Assembly: GCF_002252705.1 (NCBI RefSeq)
Contig: NZ_NQLA01000010.1
Location: 1 to 64,000 of the forward strand
Direction: 5' to 3'
Length of the DNA stretch: 64,000 bases
Origin: Vulcanococcus limneticus LL
Lineage (GTDB): Bacteria; Cyanobacteriota; Cyanobacteriia; PCC-6307; Cyanobiaceae
Part shown: positions 46,218 through 55,576 of the stretch, one piece after another
Numbering within the stretch: the first letter of the stretch is position 1
Layout: every line of letters starts with the position of its first letter
Notes under the pieces: generated by a model
Told to the model about the DNA's origin: nothing
Databases searched by the model: none
The model's input: only the letters and a program-made list of their open reading frames with translations
Program-made: the position numbers and the translations under genes

Positions 46218-48641
46218 TCAGTGGGTCGGGGGCACGGCGGCGCCGATGCGGCGGGGAATGGCCTGCTCGAAGGCCTGGCACAGGGGCTCCAGCCCTTCCC
46301 GCAACAGCAGAGAGCCCGCCTGGGTGATCGAGAGTTCCGGGTCGGCTTCCACCACCCCCAGGCACTGGGCCGGCACCGGGCTGCCGGCCGCCGCGGCCTG
46401 ATCCAGGGCCTGCTGCCAGGCGGCGGTCTGGGCCGGCGGGATGCTCACCAGGATGCGGGCGCCACCCTCGGCGAACAGCAGCCGATCCAGGCGCGCCGTG
46501 CTGGCCGGCAGCTCCAGGTGGGCCCCCAGGCCCGAGGCGATGCTGGCCTCGGCCGCGGCGACCGCCAGGCCACCGTCGCTGAGGTCATGGGCGGAGGCCA
46601 CCAGGCCGGTGGCGATGGCCTGGCGCAGGAAGGCCTGCACGGTCTTCTCCAGGGCCAGATCGATCTCCGGCGGACGACCGGTCACAGCGCCATGCAGGCG
46701 CTCCAGGTAGCTGCTGCCGGCCAGGCCCACGCGGGGATCCGATGCATCGGTGGCGGAGGCATGAGCCCCTGCGGGAGCGGAGCCCGTTTCCAGGGGTGTG
46801 CCCAGCAGCCAGATCAGGTCCCCGGCATCACGCCAGGCCAGGCCCCGCACCTGGCTGAGGTCGTGGACCAGGCCCACCATGCCCACCACAGGGGTGGGGT
46901 GGATCGGCTGCAGCGTTCCGTCGGGCAGGCGGGTCTCGTTGTAGAGGGAGACGTTGCCACCGGTGACGGGGGTGTCGAGGGCGCTGCAGGCGGCCGAGAG
47001 GCCGCGGCAGGCCAGGGCCAGCTGCCAGTAGCCGGTGGGGGTTTCGGGCGAGGGGAAGTTGAGGTTGTCGGTGACGGCCAGGGGCTCGGCACCGACACAG
47101 CTGAGGTTGCGGGCGGCCTCCGCCACGGCCGCCATGCTGCCGCGCTCGGGATCGAGGGCCACCCAGCGGTTGGGGCAGTCGACCACCGCCGCCACCCCAC
47201 GGGTCGCGGCCTGCAGGGAACCCTGGCCCAGCTGGGGCCGCAACCGCACCACAGCCGCATCGCCACCGCCGGGGGGGAGCACGGTGTTGGCCTGCACCTG
47301 GTGGTCGTACTGGCGGAACACCCAGCGCTTGGAGGCGATGGTGGGGTCGTCGAGCAGGGCGCGGAGCACCTGGCCCCAACCGAGGTGCTGGCCCGCGAAG
47401 CTGCCGGCCGCCGGCGTGATGCCGGCGGTGCTGGCCTCCGGCAGTTCGGCCTCATGCCAGCGCCAGTGGGCCTGAATCTCGGCCGGGGGCTCGCTGAGCA
47501 GCTCATGCCGGTTGATCGGCGTGTCGTCGGCGAGGGCGCTGGCGGGCACCTCGGCGGCCACGGCACCGTTCTGCAGCACGCGCACCACGTTCTCCTGCAG
47601 CACGCGGCCCACCACCGCCGCCTGGAGGCCCCAGCGGGTGAAGCGCTCCATCAGCGCCTGCTCGCGGCCGGGCTTCACCACAAAGAGCATCCGCTCCTGG
47701 GATTCCGAGAGCAGGAACTCGTAAGGGGTCATGCCGGCCTCGCGGGCGGGCACCTTGTCGAGGTCCAGCTCGATGCCGAGGCCTCCCTTGGCGGCCATCT
47801 CCGAGCAGCTGCAGGTGAGGCCGGCGGCGCCCATGTCCTGGGCGGCCACCACATCGCCACTCTTGAAGGCATCGAGGCAGGCCTCGATCAGCCCCTTCTC
47901 CAGGAAGGGATCACCCACCTGCACGGCGGGACGGTCATCGAGGGAGGCGTCGGTGAGCTCGGCCGAGGCGAAGCTGGCGCCGCCCATGCCGTCGCGGCCG
48001 GTGGTGCTGCCCACATACACCACCGGATTGCCCACACCCTCGGCCCCCGAGCAGACGATCGCCTCGGTCTCCATCAGGCCCAGGGCCATGGCGTTGACCA
48101 GCGGGTTGCCGGAATAGCTGGGGTCGAAGGCCACCTCACCGCCCACGGTGGGTACGCCCACACAGTTGCCGTAGTGGGCGATGCCCGCCACCACCCCCTC
48201 CATCAGGCCCACATTGCGCTCGTCCTCCAGCGGGCCAAAGCGCAGGGCGTTGAGCAGGGCGATCGGCCGGGCGCCCATGGTGAAGATGTCGCGCAGGATG
48301 CCGCCCACGCCCGTGGCCGCCCCCTGGAACGGCTCCACCGCCGAGGGGTGGTTGTGGCTCTCGATCTTGAAGGCCAGCCGCTGGCCCTCGCCCAGGTCCA
48401 CCACGCCGGCGTTCTCGCCAGGGCCCACCAGGATGCGTGGGCCCGTGGTGGGGAAGCCCTGCAGCAATGGCCGGGAGTTGCGGTAGCAGCAGTGCTCCGA
48501 CCACATCACCCCGAACATGCCCAGCTCCGCGCGATTGGGGGCACGGCCGAGGCGGCGGCAGATCTCGTCGTAGTCGGCCTGGCGCAGGTTCTCCTTCTTG
48601 AGGGCCTCAGGAACGGAGTACTCGGGTGGGGCTACGACCAC
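46218..48641 (-). CDS. purL: Phosphoribosylformylglycinamidine synthase, large subunit
   Basis: 807 residues, the length of the small (PurLQS-type) PurL, so separate PurS and PurQ are needed; neither is here. GTG start at 48641. Motifs: [20 protein letters not shown], the ATP/metal segment [55 protein letters not shown], and in the second half [14 protein letters not shown] with [17 protein letters not shown]. purL-purF form one operon. Confidence 0.96.
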   Translation of the reverse strand: MVVAPPEYSVPEALKKENLRQADYDEICRRLGRAPNRAELGMFGVMWSEHCCYRNSRPLLQGFPTTGPRILVGPGENAGVVDLGEGQRLAFKIESHNHPSAVEPFQGAATGVGGILRDIFTMGARPIALLNALRFGPLEDERNVGLMEGVVAGIAHYGNCVGVPTVGGEVAFDPSYSGNPLVNAMALGLMETEAIVCSGAEGVGNPVVYVGSTTGRDGMGGASFASAELTDASLDDRPAVQVGDPFLEKGLIEACLDAFKSGDVVAAQDMGAAGLTCSCSEMAAKGGLGIELDLDKVPAREAGMTPYEFLLSESQERMLFVVKPGREQALMERFTRWGLQAAVVGRVLQENVVRVLQNGAVAAEVPASALADDTPINRHELLSEPPAEIQAHWRWHEAELPEASTAGITPAAGSFAGQHLGWGQVLRALLDDPTIASKRWVFRQYDHQVQANTVLPPGGGDAAVVRLRPQLGQGSLQAATRGVAAVVDCPNRWVALDPERGSMAAVAEAARNLSCVGAEPLAVTDNLNFPSPETPTGYWQLALACRGLSAACSALDTPVTGGNVSLYNETRLPDGTLQPIHPTPVVGMVGLVHDLSQVRGLAWRDAGDLIWLLGTPLETGSAPAGAHASATDASDPRVGLAGSSYLERLHGAVTGRPPEIDLALEKTVQAFLRQAIATGLVASAHDLSDGGLAVAAAEASIASGLGAHLELPASTARLDRLLFAEGGARILVSIPPAQTAAWQQALDQAAAAGSPVPAQCLGVVEADPELSITQAGSLLLREGLEPLCQAFEQAIPRRIGAAVPPTH

Positions 48642-48741
48642 AGGGAGCTGGGCAGGAGGTCTCCAGTCTCGCCGAGCGACTCACCGGGGCGGGTAGGGCC
48701 TCGGCCCCCGGCGACCGCTCTGCGCGCCTGGGTACAGGCTG

Positions 48742-48767
48742 TCCAGATCTGCAGTCCAGATCTGCAG
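48742..48767. repeat. Exact 13-bp tandem repeat upstream of purL
   Basis: Two exact copies of tccagatctgcag lie head to tail (48742-48754 and 48755-48767), about 100 bp upstream of the purL start and within the 157-bp gap after the PRC-barrel gene. Each unit contains the palindromes AGATCT and CTGCAG. A regulator or polymerase site for the purine operon is possible; function not shown. Confidence 0.7.
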
Positions 48768-48798
48768 TGACCAGGGCCCGGAGGTTCGGGAGCTTCCC

Positions 48799-49773
48799 TC
48801 AGACCCAGGGGTCGTCGTCGGGGGTGGCGGGCGGCGGCCCATCACGGAAGGCGCCGCCGTAGCGGGAGCGGCGGGGTTCAATGCCATCAGGTGGATCGGA
48901 GGAGCGATCCCACGCCTCGACCTCAGGTTCGGGCTCCTCCTGGCCCCAGTCATCGCCATCCCAGGCCTCGGCCGGGGGACCTTCGCGGCGCCACTCCGGC
49001 TCACGCTCGGGGGCCGGCCAGTTCCCCTGTGCATCGCCACCCGATACCGACCGGCGCCGCGGCTCCGGTTCCGGGTCGAACTCCCGCTCCGGCTCGCGTT
49101 CCTCCCAGCCAGGCCCCTGGACGCCCTCATCCCAGGGGGGCTCCTCCAGCCAGCCCTCCAGGCGCTCTTCGAAACGATCGCCCGCCTGCTGGAACTGCTC
49201 CCGCAGCTTGCCGGTCTCCTCCTGCACCTGGTCCCGCCAGCGGCGGGAGCGGCGCAGGAACTGCTGGCGCACACTGGCGCGGGCCAGGGGCAGGTCGTCG
49301 AGACCCTGCAGGGCAGTGATCACCTGGCCGGGCTGCTGATCCACGATGCGATCGGGTGCCAGACGCCAGCGGCTGCTGCCCGGCAGGCGGGGATCACTGC
49401 GGGACACGAGGTAGTGGCGGATCCGGCCGCTGCGCAACTCCACGGCGGCATCGGCCACGCTGCCGAGCACGGCGCCGCCTCGGCCCACCAGGGCCGCCTC
49501 GATCAGGGTCGGCAGGCGCTCCACCGTCATCAGGTCGGTGATCGCGGGCTCGCCCTCCACGAACAGCTCCAGTTCCGCCAGCCCCCGCAACTGGTTGAGC
49601 CGCCAGGCCAGGCGCCTATCGCCAAAGGCCGAGGGCTTGCTGATCCAGCCCAGCAGCCGGTGCACCGGAGGGTGCATCCAGGCGATCACGCCGGCGCCGT
49701 GATCCAGACCCTGGGCGTCGCGCACGTGGCGGCGCAGCAGGTCGCTCAGCAGCAGCTGTTCTGGCAGGGGCAC
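48799..49773 (-). CDS. PRC-barrel-like protein with acidic tail
   Basis: 324 residues. The N-terminal 130 residues hold two beta-rich units, LLLSDLLRRHVRDAQGLDHG and GGAVLGSVADAAVELRSGRI, typical of PRC-barrel domains. A charged helix (QQFLRRSRRWRDQVQEETGK, about 165-205) and a long disordered tail very rich in Glu, Pro, Arg and Trp follow. PRC barrels act in RNA processing or photosynthetic complex assembly; this member, always next to dnaN and purL in my memory of picocyanobacteria, has no assigned role. It starts 4 nt after dnaN. Confidence 0.8.
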   Translation of the reverse strand: MPLPEQLLLSDLLRRHVRDAQGLDHGAGVIAWMHPPVHRLLGWISKPSAFGDRRLAWRLNQLRGLAELELFVEGEPAITDLMTVERLPTLIEAALVGRGGAVLGSVADAAVELRSGRIRHYLVSRSDPRLPGSSRWRLAPDRIVDQQPGQVITALQGLDDLPLARASVRQQFLRRSRRWRDQVQEETGKLREQFQQAGDRFEERLEGWLEEPPWDEGVQGPGWEEREPEREFDPEPEPRRRSVSGGDAQGNWPAPEREPEWRREGPPAEAWDGDDWGQEEPEPEVEAWDRSSDPPDGIEPRRSRYGGAFRDGPPPATPDDDPWV

Positions 49774-49777
49774 CGGC

Positions 49778-50908
49778 TCAGCTGCGGATCTGCACCGGCA
49801 TCACCAGATAGGTGAAGCCGCCGTCGTCCTGGGGGGAGAGCACCACGGGGGTGGTGGGGGCGTTGCAGCGCAGCTCCACCCGCTCGGCGGCGATGGCCTT
49901 GAGGCCCTCGAGCACGTAGCGCACGTTGAAGGCGATCTGGATCGCATCGCCGCTCACCTCGGCGGCCACGGCCTCCGAGCCGCTGCCCACGTCCTGGGCG
50001 TCGGCGCTGATCTGCAGCTGGCCCGCCACCGGATCGCTGGTGATCTTCACCACGTTGTTGTGCTGATCGGCCAGCACCGCCACCCGCTCCAGGGCCGATA
50101 CCAGGGCGCGGCGGTCCACCACCAGCGAGCGGGCGAAGCTCTCCGGAATCAGCTGCCGGTAGTTGGGATAGGTGCCATCGAGGCTGCGGCTGGTGAGCAC
50201 CTGGTCGGCCCAGAGGAACACCACCTGGCCCCGGTCGCAGAACAGGCTCACCGGATCGCCGCCACCGCGGGCCGAGAGCAGCCGCTCCAGCTCCCGCAGC
50301 GAGCGGGCCGGCACCGTCACATCCATCAGGCCCGTGCCGGGGGTGGTGTTCTCGAGGCGCAGCACGGCCAGGCGGTGGCCATCGGTGGCGGCGCACTCCA
50401 GCCCCTGCTCATCGAGGCCCAGATGCACGCCGGTGAGCAGCTGCTTGGCCTCGTCGCTGCTGCTGGCGAACAGGGTGGCCCGCAGGCCCTTGACCAAGAC
50501 CTCGGGATCAAGGCGGATCGGGGTGCCGCTCTGCACCAGGGGCAGCTCGGGGAAGTCGTCGGCGGGCATGCCCCGCATCTGGTAGCTGCCCGACTGGCTG
50601 GTGAGTTCCACCTGCTCGCTGCCCTCCTCGCAGCTGAGGGTGATCGGGCTATCGGCGGAGAGACGCGCCACGATCTCGCCGAACAGCCGGGCCGGCAGGG
50701 TAATGGCGCCACTGCTCTGCACTGAGGCGGGCAGGCTCGTCTGGATGCCGAGGCTCAGGTCAAACCCCGTGAGACTCAGACGGCCGGTGCCGGCATCGGC
50801 GGTGAGCAGCACGTTGGCCAGAACCGGATGGGTGGGGCGGCCCGCCACGGCCCGGCTCACCAGCTGAAGGCTGGCATTGAGTTCGGCCTGGGAGCAGACC
50901 AGCTTCAT
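49778..50908 (-). CDS. dnaN: DNA polymerase III sliding clamp (beta subunit)
   Basis: 376 residues from the ATG at 50908. Three clamp domains are visible: MKLVCSQAELNASLQLVSRA with RPTHPVLANVLL at the start, LPAGSF-like core strands in the middle, FRQLIP-type segment YPNYRQLIPESFARSLVVDR, and the C-terminal TYLVMPVQIRS (the M-P-x-x/R end is standard). Encircles DNA and tethers the polymerase. First gene of a minus-strand series; the long gap upstream holds the origin candidate. Confidence 0.96.
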   Translation of the reverse strand: MKLVCSQAELNASLQLVSRAVAGRPTHPVLANVLLTADAGTGRLSLTGFDLSLGIQTSLPASVQSSGAITLPARLFGEIVARLSADSPITLSCEEGSEQVELTSQSGSYQMRGMPADDFPELPLVQSGTPIRLDPEVLVKGLRATLFASSSDEAKQLLTGVHLGLDEQGLECAATDGHRLAVLRLENTTPGTGLMDVTVPARSLRELERLLSARGGGDPVSLFCDRGQVVFLWADQVLTSRSLDGTYPNYRQLIPESFARSLVVDRRALVSALERVAVLADQHNNVVKITSDPVAGQLQISADAQDVGSGSEAVAAEVSGDAIQIAFNVRYVLEGLKAIAAERVELRCNAPTTPVVLSPQDDGGFTYLVMPVQIRS

Positions 50909-51300
50909 GGCGCGGCATGGGGGCCCTCCACGGTTCCACAAGGCGTCCCGATCCGCAACGGGCCTGGTGGGCCGGATCCCCGCGACCTACTGCCCGACTG
51001 TCCAACGGATTGAAATCTTCCAAGAAAAGAAGACAACCCAGCAGCCGTAGGGACTGCGGAAAACCAGAAGAACGCTCCAAACCCTTTGCTATCACAGGAG
51101 ATTCACTTCCCCCAGGCTGGGGAATCTGGTTTTGAGTTCCGGGAGTGCCCTGCGATTTCCACCGTTTCCCGGCCCTGGGGAAAAGTCGTCCAGGTTTTGC
51201 CGCCACGCAGTCGTCCGCTTCCCCCAAGGCCCTCCGCCGGTTTTCCCCAGCTTGCGGACAGGCGCTTTCTCAACTGGTTGGGGAAAGGCGGGTGGTTGTG
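50909..51300. other. Candidate replication origin beside dnaN
   Basis: The gap between dnaN and thrC (50909-51526) has no convincing gene. A relatively AT-rich patch lies at about 51005-51105. Within 51107-51289 a cluster of TT(T/C)TCCCCA-like motifs occurs on both strands: TTCCCCCAG 51107-51115, CTGGGGAAT 51117-51125, ATTTCCACC 51155-51163, CTGGGGAAAAG 51175-51185, CTTCCCCCAAGG 51218-51229, TTTTCCCCAG 51241-51250 and GTTGGGGAAAGG 51278-51289. GGTTCCACA lies at 50932-50940. These resemble degenerate DnaA boxes (TTTTCCACA). Position next to dnaN fits cyanobacterial oriC. The rest, 51301-51526, shows nothing clear. Confidence 0.5.
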
Positions 51301-51526
51301 GTTGGTTCGTTGCGGATCGGCTCGGTTCAGGGCTGCGCTGGGAGGTGTGCGGTTGAACCGGGCGAGGCTGTGGGCGGTCATTGCGGCACGGGACCCGCTC
51401 TGGGCGCCCATCACAAAGCCCCGCAGTGCCGGGGCACCACGGGGCTGCGGGGGATCGGGGAGGTGCGATCGGTCCGGGAGCTGGACTGGTTCAGGCCTGG
51501 CTCACGACCGCCCTGGTCGGCTCAGT

Positions 51527-52585
51527 TCAGAAGCCCATCACCTGGGCCACGGTGGCCGTGTCGGGATCCAGGCCGGTGTGGAACTTGGAGTCGTTGTGCT
51601 CGATGGCGGTGGTGGGGTCCTTGAGGCCGTTGCCGGTGAGCACGCACACCACCGTGGCGCCGGAGGGCACCTCCTCGCGCCGCTTGATCAGGCCCGCCAC
51701 TGAAGCGGCGCTGGCGGGCTCGCAGAACACCCCCTCGCCGGCGCCCAGCAGCTTGTAGGCCTCGATGATCTCGGCGTCGGTCACGGCCATGAAGCCGCCG
51801 TTGCTCTCGGCGCGGGCCTTGAGGGCATTCTCCTTGTTCACCGGGTTGCCGATGCGGATCGCCGTGGCGATCGTGTCCGGCTGCTCCACGGTGTGGCCCA
51901 GCACCAGGGGCGCGGCGCCGGCGGCCTGGAACCCCATCATCCGCGGCAGCTTGCGGCTGTGGCCGGCGGCCCTGTACTCGTTGAAACCCATCCAGTAGGC
52001 ACTGATGTTGCCGGCGTTGCCCACGGGGATGCACAGCCAGTCGGGAGCTTCGCCCAGGGCATCCACCACCTCGAAGGCGGCCGTCTTCTGGCCCTGCAGA
52101 CGGTAGGGGTTGAGTGAGTTCACCAGGGTGACCGGATACTGATCGGCCACCTCGCGCACGATGGCCAGGGCCCGGTCGAAGTTGCCCTTCACCGCTAGCA
52201 CCTCGGCGCCGTAGAGCAGGGCCTGGGCCAGCTTGCCCTGGGCTACATAGCCATCGGGGATCAGCACGAAGGCACGCATGCCGCCGCGGCGGGCATAGGC
52301 GGCGGCGGCGGCGGATGTATTGCCGGTGCTGGCGCAGATCACCGCTTCGGAGCCGGCCTCCTTGGCCTTGCTGATGGCCATGGTCATGCCCCGGTCCTTG
52401 AAGGAGCCGGTGGGGTTGAGGCCGTCGTATTTGAGATACACCTTCACGCCCTTGCCGATGCGCTCCGCGATCACCGGGGCGGGAATCAGCGGCGTGGCCC
52501 CCTCGCGCAGGGTGATCACCGGCGTTTTTTCCGACACCGGCAACCAGCGCCGGTAGCCCTCGATCAGGCCCGGCCAGTCCTGCAT
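51527..52585 (-). CDS. thrC: Threonine synthase
   Basis: 352 residues from the ATG at 52585 (the frame runs up to 52735 but the extension is Arg/Pro-rich shadow). PLP-binding Lys lies in GLNPTGSFKDRGMTMAISKA. Other motifs: ATPLIPAP, ICASTGNTSAAAAAYARRGG, CIPVGNAGNISAYWMGFNEY, CEPASAASVAGLIKR and CVLTGNGLKDP. Converts O-phosphohomoserine to threonine. A short class-I type without the N-terminal SAM-regulated domain of plants. Confidence 0.95.
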   Translation of the reverse strand: MQDWPGLIEGYRRWLPVSEKTPVITLREGATPLIPAPVIAERIGKGVKVYLKYDGLNPTGSFKDRGMTMAISKAKEAGSEAVICASTGNTSAAAAAYARRGGMRAFVLIPDGYVAQGKLAQALLYGAEVLAVKGNFDRALAIVREVADQYPVTLVNSLNPYRLQGQKTAAFEVVDALGEAPDWLCIPVGNAGNISAYWMGFNEYRAAGHSRKLPRMMGFQAAGAAPLVLGHTVEQPDTIATAIRIGNPVNKENALKARAESNGGFMAVTDAEIIEAYKLLGAGEGVFCEPASAASVAGLIKRREEVPSGATVVCVLTGNGLKDPTTAIEHNDSKFHTGLDPDTATVAQVMGF

Positions 52586-52685
52586 GGAGGGCTTGGGTCC
52601 CAGGCGCCGGCGCAGGGAGGACAGCAGGGGCACGGGCGGCAAGGGGGGGCTGGGCTCGAATCTACGGCCCGGGCCAGAACCCTGT

Positions 52686-53291
52686 TCAGGAGGCGTTTTT
52701 CGCCGGCTTCTGGCCCTCCTCGCCCCGCAGGCCATCCAGGGGAGAGTCCGAGAAGAACTTCACAAGCTCGCTGATTGAACTCGCCTTGCTCATGATCTGG
52801 AGTAACGCCGGGATGCTGATCTCCATCTCATCGTTCGGGTAGGCCTTGAGGAAGCCCACCGCTGTGAGGCTGCCGTTGCCGCTCACCAGGCCGTTGATCA
52901 CGCCGGCCTTGAGGGCGGGCACCCCCGCCGAGCTCGCCTTGAGCGGGTACACGATCGTGGCCACCCGCGCCAGGATCGCCTCGCCGATCCGGGTGCTGAG
53001 CAGCCGGCTGGTGAGCACCAGCGGCAGGGTGAGCGGCTGGTTGAGCAGCTTGGATACCTCCGCCGGCTTCTGCTTGCTGAAGACCATCACATCCGCCAGC
53101 AGGCCACGGGCCTGGCCGGTCTGGGCCAGATGCTCCATGTCCGCCACCGGAATCGAGCGACGGAAGGCGCCACTCACGAACACCAGCTGCTCGGCCGCCA
53201 GGGCAGCGGGGCTTGCACCGATCAACCCCAGTCCAAGGGTGGCGGCGGCGGCGCTGGCGCTGAGGCGGCCCCGCAGGGTGGCGATGGCCAT
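52686..53291 (-). CDS. Secreted DUF1400 protein
   Basis: 201 residues from the ATG at 53291. Signal peptide (ASAAAATLGLGLIGASPAAL, cleavage near AALAAEQ). The body EQLVFVSGAFRRSIPVADME, LLNQPLTLPLVLTSRLLSTR and IGEAILARVATIVYPLK matches DUF1400, which in cyanobacteria occurs alone or ahead of an alpha/beta hydrolase. Here it is alone, so no catalytic triad is expected. Periplasmic role unknown. Between ABC1K and thrC on the same strand. Confidence 0.85.
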   Translation of the reverse strand: MAIATLRGRLSASAAAATLGLGLIGASPAALAAEQLVFVSGAFRRSIPVADMEHLAQTGQARGLLADVMVFSKQKPAEVSKLLNQPLTLPLVLTSRLLSTRIGEAILARVATIVYPLKASSAGVPALKAGVINGLVSGNGSLTAVGFLKAYPNDEMEISIPALLQIMSKASSISELVKFFSDSPLDGLRGEEGQKPAKNAS

Positions 53292-53337
53292 GGGCGAACG
53301 GGGCTTGGGATCGATGCCAGAACTGTAGGCCGGTTGT

Positions 53338-55476
53338 TCAGGAGGCCTGGGCGGTTTGCCGCGCGGCAAGCTCCACCCGCCGGCGGGTCTGGGGGGCCAC
53401 CAGCACATCCCGCAGCAGCCGCACCACACCCCGTTCGGCCAGCCCCCGGGCCACATCCAGGCCCATGCGCCGCAGTTCGGTTTCCTGCAGCAGCCGCGGC
53501 AGCCGCCTGAGCAGCAGCTGGGGCTCGAAGCCCGGCAGCTGGCGCAGGATCTCCACCAGCCGTTGGATTGGCTCCAGCGAGAGCAGTTCGAGCTCGCCGG
53601 CACTGATTGGTTCGCGGCCCCGCAGGCCCGGTGGTAGGAGCCGCTGGGGCAGCCGCTGGCCCACGCGCAGGGCCGTCTGCCAGCCCAGGGCATCGAGCTG
53701 ATCCACCACGGCCTGCACCAGCTGCTGGCGCAGCAGACCCGCCTTGGGGGAGAACAGGAAATCGAGCACCTGATCCAGCAGGCCGTCGAGATCGAGCTGG
53801 CTGCCGCTGGCGGCGCTGCTGATCAGGTTGTCGAGCCGCTGCCAGCGGAAGATCTCGCCGTCGAACAGCATCTCCTTGAGGCTGTTGCGCAGTTCGGGGT
53901 CCGGGTCTTCCATCAGCCGGCGGGCGAAGTAGGGGTAGGCGGCGCCGAGGATCTTGAAGTCGGGATCCACGCTCAGGGCGATGCCCTCCAGGGTCACCAG
54001 CGAGCGGATGATCAGGGCGTAGTAAGGCGGCACCCGGAAGGGGAACCGATACATCACGCCCGAGAGGTCATCGGTCACCGCCTTGAAGTCCATACGGCTG
54101 ACGCCCATCTCCAGGGCCTGGCCGAACACCCCCTCGAAGGCCGGCACGATCGGTTCCAGGTTCACGTCCTCGGCCAGGAAGCCGAGGTTGACGAAGTCGC
54201 GCGAGAGCTTGCTGAAGTTGCGGTTCACAAGGTGCACCACCGCCTGGATCAGGCCGGTGCGGGCCTCGCGGTTCACCTCGCTCATCATCCCGAAGTCGAG
54301 GTAGGCCAGACGGCCATCGGGTAGGGCCAGCAGGTTGCCGGGGTGGGGATCGGCATGGAAGAAGCCGTGCTCCAGCAGTTGCTGCAGGCTGCAGTTCACC
54401 CCCACCGTCACCATGTCGTTGGGGTCGATGCCGAGGGCCCGCACGGCATCCAGGTTGGTGAGCTTCACCCCGTCGATCCACTCCATCGTGAGCACCCGCC
54501 GGCTGGTGGCCTGGTGGTAGATGCGGGGAACGGCGATGCGCGGGTTGTGGGCGTGCAGCGCGGCGAATTTTTCGGCGTTGGCGGCCTCGTTGTAGTAGTC
54601 CATCTCCTCGAACACCCGCTTGCCCAACTCGTCGATCAGGGCCACCAGATCGCTGCGGATCAGGCCAACGTTGCGGTTGAGCCAGGCGGCGAGGTTGCGG
54701 ACGATGTAGAGATCGAGGGTGATCTGCTCGCGCAGGCCAGGCCGCTGCACCTTCACGGCCACCCGCTTGCCGGAGTGGAGCACGCCGCGGTGCACCTGCC
54801 CGAGGGACGCCGCCGAGATCGGCTCGCGCTCCAGTTCGGCGTAGATCGCGTCCACCGGGGCGCCGAGGTCCTCCTCGATGCAGGCCATCGCCAGGGCCGA
54901 ATCGAAGCCGGGCAGCTGGTCTTGGAGCTGGGCCAGCTCTTCCAGCAGCAACGGTGGCACGATGTCCGGCCGGGTGGAGAGGGCCTGGCCGGCCTTGATG
55001 AAGGCGGGGCCGAGCGAGGCCACCAGATCCGCGGCCTCCTTGGCCCGGGCCCGGGCGTGGGTCTTGCTGCCCAGTCGGCCGGTCAGCCAGTCGAAGCCCA
55101 CCCCGAGCAGATAGAGGCCGATGGGCACCAGGGTCTGCCAGAGGCGGCGGATCAGGCGCTGGGGGTGGCCGGCGTAGATGCGGGTGATGGCGGCCGGGTC
55201 GTAGCTGAGCAGACCGGCGGCTTCGATGAAGTCGCTGAGCTCCGCGGCGGCCGCGGCGCTGGCGCGGTGGGCTGGGGTTGCGGGTGCCGCCGCCGCCTGG
55301 CTGGGCGCCGCTGGCTCGGTGTGGGTGACCGGCTCGGCAGGGGAGGCGACCGGCTCGCCGAACACCGCCGCCTGCATCGCCTCGAGGCAGGCCTCGGCGG
55401 CGGTGTGGACGGGCGTGCCGGCGGCCTCGGCGGCGGGAGCCGGCTGGGGAGCGCTGCTGGACTGCGCGCGGGCCAT
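53338..55476 (-). CDS. ABC1/UbiB-family atypical kinase
   Basis: 712 residues. An Ala/Pro-rich leader (1-75), then the ABC1 hallmarks: KxGQ motif LGPAFIKAGQALSTRPDIVP, Ala-rich loop PISAASLGQVHRGVLHSGKR with VKVQRPGL, catalytic loop HADPHPGNLLALPDGR and metal loop LDFGMM. C-terminal helical part (about 500-712) is specific to long cyanobacterial/plastid members. ABC1 kinases control prenylquinone synthesis and thylakoid lipid droplets in phototrophs. Divergent from recN over 100 bp. Confidence 0.93.
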   Translation of the reverse strand: MARAQSSSAPQPAPAAEAAGTPVHTAAEACLEAMQAAVFGEPVASPAEPVTHTEPAAPSQAAAAPATPAHRASAAAAAELSDFIEAAGLLSYDPAAITRIYAGHPQRLIRRLWQTLVPIGLYLLGVGFDWLTGRLGSKTHARARAKEAADLVASLGPAFIKAGQALSTRPDIVPPLLLEELAQLQDQLPGFDSALAMACIEEDLGAPVDAIYAELEREPISAASLGQVHRGVLHSGKRVAVKVQRPGLREQITLDLYIVRNLAAWLNRNVGLIRSDLVALIDELGKRVFEEMDYYNEAANAEKFAALHAHNPRIAVPRIYHQATSRRVLTMEWIDGVKLTNLDAVRALGIDPNDMVTVGVNCSLQQLLEHGFFHADPHPGNLLALPDGRLAYLDFGMMSEVNREARTGLIQAVVHLVNRNFSKLSRDFVNLGFLAEDVNLEPIVPAFEGVFGQALEMGVSRMDFKAVTDDLSGVMYRFPFRVPPYYALIIRSLVTLEGIALSVDPDFKILGAAYPYFARRLMEDPDPELRNSLKEMLFDGEIFRWQRLDNLISSAASGSQLDLDGLLDQVLDFLFSPKAGLLRQQLVQAVVDQLDALGWQTALRVGQRLPQRLLPPGLRGREPISAGELELLSLEPIQRLVEILRQLPGFEPQLLLRRLPRLLQETELRRMGLDVARGLAERGVVRLLRDVLVAPQTRRRVELAARQTAQAS

Positions 55477-55576
55477 GGCGCTGTGCCGGTTGCCCGGACT
55501 GGGTTGATTCCCCTTCTAAACGAAACGCAAAGCCGCTACGGTCGGGGCGAACACCTGTTCCACTCCGGAGGCCGGC

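Noticed and set aside
46131..48770. Long plus-strand open frame opposite purL
   Set aside because: Antisense shadow of purL with His/Gln/Gly-rich noise; purL has all its motifs on the minus strand.
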